Positions 7,618-17,275 are shown, counted from the first letter of the stretch. The stretch: DNA of 64,000 nt from CAWDVH01 sp963805705 (GCA_963805705.1 CAWDVH010000001.1:186001-250000), one strand, 5' to 3'. Program-made: numbers and translations. Notes: generated by a model not told the origin, from the sequence alone.

Positions 7618-10600
7618 ATGCTGCACGTGTCTGTCTTGGGGGAGCAGGCCATAACCGACGACGGAATACGCGTCCGGACACATTCGTCGCGCACGGTTGG
7701 CCTCGTCGCCTTCCTGGCTGTCCATGCCGGGTCGCCCCAGGCCCGGCAGCGCATCGCCGGGCTGTTCTGGCCGGACTCGACGGAGGCCCAGGCGCTGACC
7801 AACCTGCGCCGTGAGCTGCATCACCTGCGTCAGGTCCTCGGAGATGAGCCGTCGCTGGTCGTGACGCCCAGGGATCTGTGCTGGCGTGACACCGAGACCT
7901 GCCGGGTGGACCTGCGCATCTTCGATGTCGAGCGCACCGCCGCGCTGGCCGCGGCGGCGGCCGGCGACGGCGAAGAGGTTGTCGTGCACGCCGCCAGGGC
8001 CCTGGCCCAGTATCAGGGCGACCTGCTGCCCGGCGTGTACGACGACTGGGTGCTCGACGCCAGGTCACAGTGTGAGCGTCACTGCATGGAGCTGTGTGAC
8101 CTGGCCTGCGGGGCGCGGGCGCGACGGGGTGACCTGACGGGCGCGGCGGAGGCCGCGCGGCGCCGGATACAGCTGCAGCCGCTCGAAGAGACCGGCTACC
8201 GCACCCTGATGCAGCTGCAGGCCGACCTGGGCGACCGGGCCGGCGCAGTGAGCACCTACCACCACTGCGCATCGGTCCTGGAGCGTGAGCTCGGCATCGT
8301 TCCTGACCCGGCGACGCAGCGGGTATTCGAGCGGTTGATGGGCCGCGCCGGCCCAGCCGGGACGAGGCCGCCGGCCATCGAGCCCGCAGTCGGCCGCTCC
8401 GGGCTGGCCGCAGCACGGCTCGTGGGCCGGTCTGCTGAGCTCGGATTGCTCCAGGATCTGTGGCGGAGCGCCGCCGCAGGCCGCCCCGGCCTGGTACTGG
8501 TCCGCGGTGGCGCGGGGGTCGGGAAGACCCGCCTGGTGGCCGAGATGGCCGCGATGGCACGGCGGCAAGGCGCCGTGGTGGCCAGCAGCCAGTGCTTCGG
8601 AACGGCGGGGCGGCTGGCCCTGGCGCCGGTGGCGGACTGGCTGCGCAGCCCGGCCGTCCAGGCATCGACGGCGACGCTCGACGAGCCCTGGCGCGCCGAA
8701 GTCGGCCGGCTGGTGCCGTCCGCCGGCCGCGGGGAACACGGCGAGCATGCCGCCGGCTCCAGAGCGATGGTCGACGCCTGGCAGCGCCACCGCTTCTTCG
8801 AGGGCCTGGCCAGGGCGCTGCTGGCCGTCGGCCGCCCGATGCTGCTGGTCCTGGACAACCTGCAATGGTGCGACCAGGAGACGCTGGCCTTCCTCACGTT
8901 CTGCATCGGGCTGGACTCCGGCGCTCAGCTCCTGGTGGCCGGGACACTGCGCAACGACAGCCCCGGCGAAGATCCCGTGCTCGGCGAGTGGACCGACCGG
9001 ATGCGGGCCACCGGGCTGCTCACCGAGGTGTCCCTCAGCCCGTTCGAGGCCGCCGACACAGCCCGCCTGGCCGAGGCGACCTCCGGGCGGCCGGTCCTTG
9101 AAGTCGACGCGAACCTGCTCCAGGCAACCACAGGAGGCTTCCCGCTTTATGTCATCGAGGCGGTCCGCAGCGCTGCCGATCCCGGCAGCGCCCCCCTGCC
9201 GGCCGGTGATCTCACGGCGGTGCTGCGCACCCGGCTCGAGCAGGCGACCGTAGCGGCCAGGGAGGTGGCCGGGCTGGCGGCGGCGGCCGGGACGAACTTC
9301 ACCCTCGACCTGCTCACTGAGGCGAGCGACCTGGACGCCGGCATCGTGGTGGGGGCAGTCGACGAGCTGTGGCGGCGCAGGATCATGCACGAGTTCGGGG
9401 ACGGCTATGACTTCTCCCACGACCTGCTCCGCGAAACGGCATACACGCAGGTCAGTCCGCCGAAGCGATGGCTGTTGCACCGGCGTATCGCCCAGGGCCT
9501 CGAACTGCTCCACGCCGACGACACCGATGTCGTGGCGGCTCAGCTCGCGGAACAGTATGCCCGCGGCGGCCGGCCAGACCGGGCGGTGGCCTATTACCGG
9601 CGCGCGGCCGATGTCGCGGCCGGAATGTTTGCCCACGCCGATGCGATCCGGCTGCACAAGCAGGCGCTGTCGCTCGTCCGCAACCGGCCGGCAGGCACCG
9701 GCCGCGACCAGCAGCAGCTCGCCATCCTGGAAGCCATGGCGGCACCGCTCAATGCCCGGTACGGCTACTCGTCCCCGGAACTGCAGCAGGCGCTCGAGCA
9801 GTCGATCGCCCTGGCGGAATCACTGGGCCGCAAGGACTCCACGCGTACCGGTCTGGTCGCGCTCTGGACGTCGCGGTTCGTCCAGGGGCGCATCGCCGAC
9901 GGGTACCAGACCGCCACCCGGGCCCTGGCCCTGGTCGAGCCCGGCTCCGAGCTGAGCGGCCCGGCTCACTTCGCCGTCGGCGGGGCGGCCGTAAGCCTCG
10001 GGATGCCTGCGGAGGGACTGCGTCATCTCGAGCTAGGTGCCAAGCTCGCGAGCGGCGCGGTGTCGCTGAGTGTCGGCACCCGGCCCGACGTGCACGGCAC
10101 GGCCTGGGCCGCGCACGCCCAGTGGCTGCTGGGATGCGACGACGACGCCCTGTCCAGCTGTCACGATGCCATCACGCTGGCCCGGTCGATCGACCACCCC
10201 TACAGCCTGGCCGTGGCCCTGGCCTTCGGCGGCATCACGCACCAGATGCGCGGCGACCTGCCCGAGCTGAGGGACAACGTCCAGGAGCTGCGGGAGCTGT
10301 GCCACCGGTACGGCTTCGCGTACTACCGCGAGTGGGTGCTGATCCTGGACGGCTGGTCGCGGATGGACGCGTCGGGCATCGGCCCGGCCCAGCGGGGCAT
10401 CGACAACCTCAAGGCCGCGGGCTCGTTCGCCCGCATGCCGTACTGGCTATCGCTCCTGGCTGACCTATCGGCACGGAACAACCGGCCCGACGCCGCGCGA
10501 GCGACCCTCGACGCTGCCCTCGTCGCCGGACAGGCCCGCGAGGACCTGTGGTGGCTGCCCGAGGTGATGCGGATGCGCGCTGCCTACGACGACGATCAGG

Positions 10601-10722
10601 CCGCTACCTCGCGGTTGCGCTCCGCTGCGCAGATGGCGGCCGCCCACGGCAGCATCACGCTGCTGCGGCGCTGCCAGCGGGACCTCGCCGAGCGAGGCGC
10701 TCATCCCCGCTCCCGAGCGTGA
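7618..10722 (+). CDS. Large SARP/AfsR-type regulator (winged helix-BTAD-AAA ATPase-TPR)
   Basis: A 1034-residue regulator. Residues 1-95 form an OmpR-like winged helix as in AfsR/SARP proteins (LVAFLAVHAG, LFWPDSTEAQALTNLRRELHHL). Residues 100-245 form the BTAD helical domain, ending in LERELGIVPDPATQRVFERL. An AAA/NB-ARC-type ATPase starts near 265 (LVGRSAEL), with Walker A GGAGVGKTR at about 297-305 and Walker B LLLVLDNLQW near 409. The rest is TPR-like helical repeat. ATG 7618 has an AGGAGG site. It is nearly duplicated by the gene at 11950. The promoter just downstream has paired 11-base-spaced repeats typical of SARP targets, so it probably activates the NTF2-like gene at 10886. Confidence 0.9.
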   Translation: MLHVSVLGEQAITDDGIRVRTHSSRTVGLVAFLAVHAGSPQARQRIAGLFWPDSTEAQALTNLRRELHHLRQVLGDEPSLVVTPRDLCWRDTETCRVDLRIFDVERTAALAAAAAGDGEEVVVHAARALAQYQGDLLPGVYDDWVLDARSQCERHCMELCDLACGARARRGDLTGAAEAARRRIQLQPLEETGYRTLMQLQADLGDRAGAVSTYHHCASVLERELGIVPDPATQRVFERLMGRAGPAGTRPPAIEPAVGRSGLAAARLVGRSAELGLLQDLWRSAAAGRPGLVLVRGGAGVGKTRLVAEMAAMARRQGAVVASSQCFGTAGRLALAPVADWLRSPAVQASTATLDEPWRAEVGRLVPSAGRGEHGEHAAGSRAMVDAWQRHRFFEGLARALLAVGRPMLLVLDNLQWCDQETLAFLTFCIGLDSGAQLLVAGTLRNDSPGEDPVLGEWTDRMRATGLLTEVSLSPFEAADTARLAEATSGRPVLEVDANLLQATTGGFPLYVIEAVRSAADPGSAPLPAGDLTAVLRTRLEQATVAAREVAGLAAAAGTNFTLDLLTEASDLDAGIVVGAVDELWRRRIMHEFGDGYDFSHDLLRETAYTQVSPPKRWLLHRRIAQGLELLHADDTDVVAAQLAEQYARGGRPDRAVAYYRRAADVAAGMFAHADAIRLHKQALSLVRNRPAGTGRDQQQLAILEAMAAPLNARYGYSSPELQQALEQSIALAESLGRKDSTRTGLVALWTSRFVQGRIADGYQTATRALALVEPGSELSGPAHFAVGGAAVSLGMPAEGLRHLELGAKLASGAVSLSVGTRPDVHGTAWAAHAQWLLGCDDDALSSCHDAITLARSIDHPYSLAVALAFGGITHQMRGDLPELRDNVQELRELCHRYGFAYYREWVLILDGWSRMDASGIGPAQRGIDNLKAAGSFARMPYWLSLLADLSARNNRPDAARATLDAALVAGQAREDLWWLPEVMRMRAAYDDDQAATSRLRSAAQMAAAHGSITLLRRCQRDLAERGAHPRSRA

Positions 10723-10794
10723 TCACGAGGCCGAGGGAGACGTTCACCACTTCGCTCCGGGTTTCTTCCTGCGGTTATTCCGGGGCGCAGCCAT

Positions 10795-10827
10795 CGAACG
10801 GTGCACGAACGCCCCGGTTCTTACCTT
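10795..10827 (+). promoter_or_regulatory. SARP-type promoter: two CGAACG repeats and -10 box
   Basis: CGAACG occurs at 10795-10800 and again at 10806-10811, a start-to-start spacing of 11 bases. A TACCTT -10-like element follows at 10822-10827 after a 10-base gap. SARP activators are known to bind direct repeats spaced one helical turn apart just upstream of the -10 box. The same architecture recurs at 15076-15108 with identical spacing. It reads into the NTF2-like gene at 10886. Confidence 0.7.
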
Positions 10828-10885
10828 CGGGATGTTCTGAACACTCAGGGACCACCCCGGAAGGGGACTCCTCCAGGAGGTAGCC

Positions 10886-11278
10886 ATGACCGCACACCCG
10901 AACGTCGAACTGACCCGCCGGGGCTATGAGGCATTTGCCCAGGGCGATGGACAGGCGCTCGCTGAACTGATGGCCGACGAGGTGACCTGGCACGTGACCG
11001 ATGGCGGGCCGCTCAGCGGCAGCTACCACGGCCGGCACGACGTCCTCGGTTTCCTCGCCAGCCTGGCCAGGGAAACGGGCGGCACGTTCCGGCTCGATGT
11101 TCACGACGTGCTGGCCAACGACGAGCATGTGGTCGCGCTGGGCACGCTTTCTGCCTCCCGCGGGAGCCGGTCGATCGAGATTCCGGTGGCGAATGTGATC
11201 CACATCCGCGCAGGCAAGATCACCGAGTTCTGGACCGCGACCACCGAACCGCGAGCGTCCATCGACTTCTGGGCCTGA
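10886..11278 (+). CDS. NTF2-like/SnoaL-like protein (ketosteroid-isomerase fold)
   Basis: A 130-residue protein of the NTF2/SnoaL-like cone-shaped alpha+beta fold: an N-terminal helix (RRGYEAFAQGDGQALAELMADEVTWHV), then strands including GSYHGRHDVLGFLASLA and the C-terminal VANVIHIRAGKITEFW. Such proteins act as isomerases, cyclases or hydrolases, or only bind ligands; the catalytic role here is open. ATG 10886 follows an AGGAGG site. It sits about 60 bases behind a SARP-type promoter and between the two duplicated large regulators, so it is a likely direct target. Confidence 0.85.
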   Translation: MTAHPNVELTRRGYEAFAQGDGQALAELMADEVTWHVTDGGPLSGSYHGRHDVLGFLASLARETGGTFRLDVHDVLANDEHVVALGTLSASRGSRSIEIPVANVIHIRAGKITEFWTATTEPRASIDFWA

Positions 11279-11329
11279 CCCGACAGAGGCTGGGTTGACG
11301 TGCGCATAAAGCTGCGCCGGTGATGTCAG

Positions 11330-11347
11330 GGAGCGAGGCCTCGCTCC
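11330..11347. terminator. Perfect GC-rich palindrome, possible terminator
   Basis: An 18-base perfect palindrome (GGAGCGAGG and its complement) with no loop, 52 bases after the stop of the first NTF2-like gene. There is no U-tract, so it may instead be a protein-binding site. Confidence 0.35.
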
Positions 11348-11522
11348 TTGACAAGCCTGTGGTCAGAGGCGAGACTTGGCCGTCAGATTACATTCTTATT
11401 ACCAAAACTTGACCATCCGAATTCGGTATCTCGCGCAGGCTGCCCCGGAACGGGGCTTGCCCGGAATGCGGCGTTACGGTCCGGGGGCCATGGTGCCCGT
11501 CGAAGCGAAAAGGGAGATTCGG

Positions 11523-11924
11523 ATGAGCCTGAGCATCGAGGAACTCGCCGGGCAGTACCACCAGGCCTGGGCTGACCTGGACGTTGACGCCATTGTCGCC
11601 TTGCACACCGAAGACTCGGTCTTCCACATGCACGGGGTCACCGACGCCTCGGCTGGCCGTACGTCCATCGCGCAGACCATCACCGCGCTGCTCAGGCTCG
11701 TGCCGGACCTTCATTTCGACGCCAAGAGGGCGTACCTTGGACCCGACCATATGGTGATGGAATACGAGGTGTCCGGCACCGTGGGTGAGACGCCCTTCGC
11801 CTGTGACGGCGCCGACGTGATCGCCGTGCAGGACGGCCTCGTCGCCCGCAAGGACACCTACTTCGACCTGGCGGCATTCCAGCGCCAGGCCGGTGCCCTT
11901 CCGTTGCTGGCGGCCCCAGCCTAA
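11523..11924 (+). CDS. Second NTF2-like/SnoaL-like protein
   Basis: A 133-residue NTF2-fold protein. The N-terminal helix and first strands are ELAGQYHQAWADLDVDAIVALHTEDSVFHMHG, followed by GRTSIAQTITALLRLVPDLHFD and a C-terminal DGLVARKDTYFDLAAFQ, the usual position of the last strands and helix in SnoaL-like proteins. ATG 11523 is chosen for the AAGGGAG site 7 bases upstream; longer in-frame starts to 11376 only add unrelated residues. It is 25 bases upstream of the second large regulator and may be co-transcribed with it. No SARP-type repeat is seen in front of it. It shares the fold with the gene at 10886 but not close sequence. Confidence 0.8.
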   Translation: MSLSIEELAGQYHQAWADLDVDAIVALHTEDSVFHMHGVTDASAGRTSIAQTITALLRLVPDLHFDAKRAYLGPDHMVMEYEVSGTVGETPFACDGADVIAVQDGLVARKDTYFDLAAFQRQAGALPLLAAPA

Positions 11925-11949
11925 GAGCAAGCCTGGGGGCCGCGTCGAG

Positions 11950-14900
11950 ATGCTGCACGTGTCCCTCCTGGGCGAGCAGGCCATAACCGACGACGGGACC
12001 GGCGTGCGGACGCGCTCGTCGCGGACGATTGCCCTCGTCGCGTTTCTGGCCGCCCATGCCGGATCACCGCAGGCCCGGCAGCGCATCGCCGGGCTGTTCT
12101 GGCCGGACTCGACGGAGGCCCAGGCGCTGACCAATTTGCGCCGTGAGCTGCATCACCTGCGACATGCTCTGAGCCACGAGCCTTCCCTGGTCGTCACGTC
12201 CAGAGATCTATGCTGGCGTGACACCGAGTCCTGCCGGGTGGACCTGCGCATCTTCGACATCGAGCGCACCGCCGCCCTGGCCGCGGCGGCGGCCGACGAT
12301 GATGAGGCAGTTCTCGTGCACGCCGCCAGGGCCATCGCCCAGTACCACGGCGACCTGCTGCCCGGTGTATACGACGACTGGCTGCTCGAGACCAGGTCTG
12401 AGCTTGAGCGCCAGTGCGTGGAGCTGTGCGATCTGGCCGGCCAGGCGCGAGCGCGCAGGGGTGACCTGACGGGCGCGGCGGAGGCCGCGCGGCGCCGGAT
12501 ACAGCTGCAGCCGCTCGAAGAGACCGGCTACCGCACCCTGATGCAGCTGCAGGCCGACCTGGGCGACCGGGCCGGCGCGGTGAGCACCTACCACCACTGC
12601 GCATCGGTCCTGGAGCGTGAGCTCGGCGTCATCCCGGACCCGGCGACGCAGCAGGCCTTCCAGCGCCTGATGGCTCGCCCCGGCCCGGCCGGGGCCAGTC
12701 GGCGGCCGGACCAGCCTGGCGCCGGCCGCTCCGGGTTCGCCGGGGCCGAGCTCTTCGGCCGGTCGGCCGAACTCGGCCTGCTCCAGGATCTGTGGCGGAC
12801 CGCCGCGGCCGGCCGCGCTGGCCTGGTGCTGGTCAGGGGCGAAGCGGGGGTCGGGAAGACCCGCCTGGTGGCCGAGGTCGCCGCGATGGCACGGCTGGAA
12901 GGCGCGGTGGTGGCCGGCAGCCAGTGCTTCGGAACGGCGGGGCGGCTGGCGCTGGCGCCGGTGGCGGACTGGCTGCGCAGCCCCGCCGTCCAGGCATCAG
13001 CGGCCACGCTGGAGGAACCCTGGCGCGCCGAGGTGAACCGGCTGGTACCGTCCGCCGGCCGCAGCGAGCGCGGGGCCGGCTCCCGGGCGATGGTCGACGC
13101 CTGGCAGCGCCACCGCTTCTTCGAGGGCCTGGCCAGGGCGCTGCTGGCCGTCGGCCGTCCGATGCTGCTGGTCCTGGACAACATGCACTGGTGCGACCAG
13201 GAGACGCTGGCCTTCCTCACGTTCTGCCTGGGGCTGGACCCCGGCGCGCAGGTCCTGGTGGCCGGGACGCTGCGCAACGACGGCCCCGGCGAAGACCCGG
13301 CGCTCGCGGACTGGACCGACCGGATGCGGGCCACCGGCCTGCTCACCGAGCTGTCCCTCAGCCCGTTCGAGGCGGCCGACACAGCCCGCCTGGCCGAGGC
13401 GATCTCCGGACGGCCGCTCCTGGGGGCCGAGACCGACCTGCTCCAGGCGACGACGGGAGGGTTCCCCCTGTACGTCATCGAGGCGGTACGCAGCACTGTC
13501 GATCCCGGTAGCGCCCCCTGCCGGCCGGTGATCTCACGGCGGTGCTGCGCAGCCGCCTGGAGCAGGTGACCGCGCCGGCCAGGGAGGTGGCCGGCCTGGC
13601 GGCGGCGGTGGGAACCGACTTCACCCTCGATCTGCTGACTGAGGCGAGCGATCTCGAAGCCGACATCGTGGTGGGGGCCGTCGACGAGCTGTGGCGCCGG
13701 CGTATCGTGCGCGAGTTCCGCGATGGCTACGACTTCTCGCACGATCTGCTGCGCGATGCGGCATACGCGCAGGTGAGCCCGCCGAAGCGGTGGCTGCTGC
13801 ACCGGCGCGTCGCCCAGGGCCTCGAGCTGCTCCACGCCGACGACACCGACCTGGTGGCGGCTCAGCTCGCGGGGCAGTATGCCCGCGGCGGGCGGCCACG
13901 GCGAGCGGTGGCTTACTACCGGCGCGCGGCCGATGTCGCGGCCGGAATGTTCGCCCACGCCGATGCGATCCGGCTGCACAAGCAGGCGCTGTCGCTCGTC
14001 CGCAACCTGCCGGAAGGCCGGGACCGCGACCGGCAGGAGCTCGCGGTCCTGGAAGCCATGGTCGCACCGCTCAATGCCCGGTACGGCTACTCGTCGCCGG
14101 AACTGCAGGAGGCACTTGAGCGATCGATCGCCCTGGCTGAATCGCTGGGCAGCAAGGACTCGACGCTGCTCGGCATGGTCGCGCTGTGGGCATCTCGCTT
14201 CGTCCAGGGACGAACGGCCGATGCCTACCGGATGGCCAGCCGCAGCCTGGCCCTGCTTGAACCAGGCTCCGAGCTGAGCGGCCAGGCCCACTTCGCCGTC
14301 GGCGGGTCGGCCATCAGCCTCGGGATGCCCGCGCAGGCCGTACAGCATCTTGAGATCGCGACCCAGCTGGCCAGCGGTGCTCACTCCATGAGCACCGGTA
14401 CCCGTCCTGACGTGCACGGCACGGCCTGGGTAGCACACGCCCACTGGCTGCTGGGCCGCGACGCGGACGCCCTGGCCAGCTGCCAGGGCGCCATCACGCT
14501 GGCCCGGTCGATCGATCATCCCTACAGCCTGGCCGTAGCCCTGGCCTACGCCTGCATCACCGGCCAGATGCGCGGCGACACCTCCGAGCTGAGGGACCAC
14601 GTCGAGGAACTGCGTGAGCTGTGCGACCGGTACCGCTTCGCCTACTACCGTGAGTGGGTGCTGATCCTGGACGGCTGGTCCCGGACGGACGAGGCGGGCA
14701 TCGGCCTGGCCCGGCAGGGCATCGACAACCTCAAGGCCGCGGGCTCGTTCGCCCGGATGCCGTACTGGCTGTCGCTGCTCGCCGACCTTTCGGCCCGGCA
14801 CGACCAGCTCGACGCCGCGCGCGCGACCCTCGATGCCGCCCTCGTCGCCGCGCGCGCCCACGACGACGTGTGGTGGCTGCCCGAGGTGATGCGGATGCGC

Positions 14901-15059
14901 GCCGCCTACGACGGACAGCAGGCCGCCGTCTCGCGCCTGCGCTCTGCCGCGCAGATGGCGTCGGCCCACGGCAGCGTCGCGCTGCTGCGGCGCTGCGAGC
15001 ATGACCTCGCCGCGCGGGGCGCTGGCCTGGCGCCGCCGGGCGTTCTTCCTGTTCCCTGA
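11950..15059 (+). pseudogene. Duplicate large SARP/AfsR-type regulator, one frameshift
   Basis: A near copy of the regulator at 7618 with the same domain order: winged helix, BTAD (ending LERELGVIPDPATQQAF), ATPase with Walker A GEAGVGKTR, and helical repeats to the stop at 15057-15059. The reading frame breaks near 13513. The first copy reads AGCG followed by six C at 9187-9196; this copy has only five C at 13511-13519. The protein then continues in another frame as LPAGDLTAVLRSRLEQ. Restoring one C gives a full-length protein of about 1035 residues. The break is therefore a one-base loss in a homopolymer, from sequencing error, slippage-based switching or recent decay. ATG 11950 shares its surrounding sequence with the first copy. 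A SARP-type promoter follows it, as for the first copy. Confidence 0.85.
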
Positions 15060-15075
15060 CGCGAGCGCGGGCCGG

Positions 15076-15108
15076 CGAACGCTCTGCGAACGGTGCGGGG
15101 CCTAGCTT
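15076..15108 (+). promoter_or_regulatory. SARP-type promoter: two CGAACG repeats and -10 box
   Basis: CGAACG at 15076-15081 and 15087-15092 (11-base spacing), a 10-base gap, then TAGCTT at 15103-15108. Geometry and flanking bases (CTTCGG, GAACACT) repeat those at 10795-10827. It reads into the FAD oxidoreductase at 15153, with a leader of roughly 40 bases. Confidence 0.7.
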
Positions 15109-15152
15109 CGGCATGAACCGAACACTGAGCTGCCAGCCCGAGAGGAAATCCA

Positions 15153-16571
15153 GTGACCGCAACATCCGCCGGTCTTGCCACCGCGCCGTATGAGGATCTG
15201 GCCGCCGCCCTGCGCGGTGAGGTGATCGTGCCGGGAGATCCCGGCTACGACCAGGCGCGCGCCGTCTATAACGCCATGATCGACAAGCACCCGGCCGCGA
15301 TCGCGCGCTGCCGCGATGCCGCCGACGTCATCGCCTGCGTACGCTTTGGCCGCGACCACGGCCTGGACATCGCGGTGCGCGGCGGCGGCCATAACGCGGC
15401 CGGCCTGGGCGTATCGGACGACGCCCTGGTCATCGACCTGTCGCTGCTGCGCAGCACGACGGTCAGCCCCGAGGACCACACCGTCCGCGCTGACGCCGGC
15501 TGCACCTGGGGCGACGTCGACCACGCGACCGTCGCGTTCGGCATGGCCACCCCGTCGGGCTTCCTGGCCTCCACCGGCGTGGCCGGCCTCACCCTCGGCG
15601 GCGGCATCGGCTACCTGTCCCGCCGCTTCGGCCTGACCGTCGACAACCTGCTGTCCGCCGATGTCGTGCTGGCCGACGGCAGCTTCGTGACCGCCAGCGA
15701 CAGCTCGCACAGCGACCTGCTCTGGGCGCTGCGCGGCGGGGGCGGCAACTTCGGCGTCGTGACCTCGTTCACGTTCCGCTGCCACGACATCGGCGATCAC
15801 GGCACGATCATCGGCGGCCCGGTGCTGTACGACATCGCCGACACCGCGCAGGTGATGCGCTGGTACCGGGAACTGCTGCCCTCGCTGCCCGAGGAGCTCA
15901 GCGGCTGGATCGGCCTGATCACCATCCCCCCGGCCCCGCCGTTCCCCGAGCAGCTCTGGGGCCGCAAGGCCTGCGCCATCGTCTGGTGCTACACCGGCCC
16001 GCACGACCGCGCCGATGAGATCCTCGAGCCGGTCCGGACCTACGGCTCGCCGCTGCTGGTCGGCCTGATGCCCATGCCGTTCACCATCCTGCAAAGCGCG
16101 TTCGACGGCCTGTACCCCGCCGGGCTGCAGTGGTACTGGCGGGCCGACTTCTTCAACCAGATCACCGACGAGGCGATCGACGTGCACATCAAGTACGGCC
16201 AGCAGCTGCCGACCGGCCACTCCACCATGCACATGTACCCCATCGACGGCGCCGCCAGCCGCGTGCCCGCCGACGCCACCGCCTTCGCCTACCGCGACGG
16301 CGGCTGGGCCGGCGTCATCGTCGGCGTCGACCCCGACCCCGCCAACGCCCGCCTCATCACCCAGTGGGCCCGGGACTACTGGGAAGAACTGCACCCCACC
16401 TCAGCCGGCGGCGCTTACATCAACTTCATGATGAACGAAGGCCAGGACCGGATCAAAGCCGCCTACCGCGACAACTACGACCGGCTCACCCGCATCAAGC
16501 ACCGCTACGACCCCGACAACACCTTCCACATCAACCAGAACATCCAGCCCGCTGGCGAGTCCGGCCCGTAG
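15153..16571 (+). CDS. FAD-binding oxidoreductase, berberine-bridge (BBE) type
   Basis: A 472-residue flavoprotein of the PCMH/VAO family. The FAD-binding half holds DIAVRGGGHNAAGLGV, where His80 is the expected covalent FAD attachment, then GVAGLTLGGGIGYLSRRFGL and LLWALRGGGGNFGVVTSF. The C-terminal BBE segment NYDRLTRIKHRYDPDNTFHINQNI closes the protein. A second covalent Cys, as in bicovalent members, is not evident at the usual place (GGIGYLSRR). Such enzymes oxidise sugars or tailor secondary metabolites, for example by ring closure. GTG 15153 follows AGAGGAAA. It lies under the second SARP-type promoter, so it is the probable output gene of the duplicated regulator unit. Confidence 0.9.
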   Translation: MTATSAGLATAPYEDLAAALRGEVIVPGDPGYDQARAVYNAMIDKHPAAIARCRDAADVIACVRFGRDHGLDIAVRGGGHNAAGLGVSDDALVIDLSLLRSTTVSPEDHTVRADAGCTWGDVDHATVAFGMATPSGFLASTGVAGLTLGGGIGYLSRRFGLTVDNLLSADVVLADGSFVTASDSSHSDLLWALRGGGGNFGVVTSFTFRCHDIGDHGTIIGGPVLYDIADTAQVMRWYRELLPSLPEELSGWIGLITIPPAPPFPEQLWGRKACAIVWCYTGPHDRADEILEPVRTYGSPLLVGLMPMPFTILQSAFDGLYPAGLQWYWRADFFNQITDEAIDVHIKYGQQLPTGHSTMHMYPIDGAASRVPADATAFAYRDGGWAGVIVGVDPDPANARLITQWARDYWEELHPTSAGGAYINFMMNEGQDRIKAAYRDNYDRLTRIKHRYDPDNTFHINQNIQPAGESGP

Positions 16572-16603
16572 CCGGTCTCGGCCGGGCATCACGCAGGCAG
16601 CGG

Positions 16604-16853
16604 ATGGCACAGCCCATCCTGTTCGTGATCGACGATGACGCGCGGGTCATGCACGCGCTGCGGGACGACCTCAGCCGGCCGTTCGGCCAGGACTTCCGCG
16701 TCATCGGCGAGCTGCCGGCGGCGGGCCTGGCGACGCTGCGGGAGCTGGCCGGCGGCCACCGGGCCGTGGCGCTGCTCATCGTCGACCACGACATGGGCGG
16801 CGAGATGCCCGGCGTCGGCTTCCTCGCGCGCGCATGAGCTGACCCGTCGCTGA
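16604..16853 (+). pseudogene. Remnant of a response-regulator receiver domain
   Basis: The sequence begins MAQPILFVIDDDARVMHALRDDL and continues through ALLIVDHDMGGEMPGVGFLARA, where an in-frame TGA ends it at 78 residues. Receiver strands 1-3 are present, with the acidic DDD pocket and an Asp in IVDHDM, but the Lys-bearing second half is absent. In a neighbouring frame the last few residues read RAHELTRR, which would be the natural continuation, then stop. The start resembles the receiver part of receiver-thioredoxin-reductase fusions. I read it as a truncated, decayed fragment; a functional mini-receiver is unlikely. Confidence 0.55.
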
Positions 16854-16930
16854 CGTCGCCGAGCTGACCACGGCCAGCGCGCAGGAGCTGCCCTGCCCAC
16901 CCCGTACTGGGCCTTGACGACCGCCGCTCC

Positions 16931-16952
16931 GTTAGGCAAGACTAACCGTTAG
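16931..16952. promoter_or_regulatory. Probable ArsR operator over the start of its own gene
   Basis: GTTAG at 16931-16935 and CTAAC at 16942-16946 form an inverted repeat with a 6-base spacer. A third GTTAG at 16948-16952 touches the GTG start codon of the ArsR gene. The short leader implies a nearly leaderless message, with the regulator's own site covering the promoter. Confidence 0.5.
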
Positions 16953-17275
16953 TGGATCCTGACCGAGCAAGTGATGGCTGGAGCGTCCTGGCGGACGGCA
17001 CCCGGCGCACCATTGTCAGCCGTCTAGCCGAAGGGCCGCAGGCCGTGGGACAGCTGGCCGCGGAGCTGCCGGTCAGCCGGTCAGCTGTCTCCCAGCACCT
17101 CAAGGTCCTCAAGGACGCCGGCCTGGTCAGCGAACGCGCGGTCGGCACCAGGCGTGTCTACCGGCTCAATCCGACGGCGGTGGCCGCGTTGCGCGATCAG
17201 CTCGACACCTTCTGGCAGAGGGCTCTGGTCAGCTACGCGGATGTTGCCGAACAAACGACGCAGGAGAGTCCATGA
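16952..17275 (+). CDS. ArsR-family winged-helix regulator
   Basis: A 107-residue ArsR/SmtB-type regulator. The winged helix spans about residues 10-85: LADGTRRTIVSRLAEGPQAVGQLAAEL, the recognition helix VSRSAVSQHLKVLKDAGLV and the wing RAVGTRRVYRLNP. No Cys-rich metal site is present, so a non-metal signal is likely, as in ArsR proteins paired with SRPBCC genes. GTG 16952 is used; the upstream repeats fit an auto-operator. The stop overlaps the next ATG (ATGA at 17272), giving a three-gene operon with two SRPBCC proteins. Confidence 0.9.
   Translation: MDPDRASDGWSVLADGTRRTIVSRLAEGPQAVGQLAAELPVSRSAVSQHLKVLKDAGLVSERAVGTRRVYRLNPTAVAALRDQLDTFWQRALVSYADVAEQTTQESP

Noticed and set aside
8065..9657. 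530-residue minus-strand frame inside the first large regulator
   Set aside because: Antisense shadow of a gene with clear domains; no motif on the minus strand. The same applies to the 804-residue minus frame at 12588-15002.
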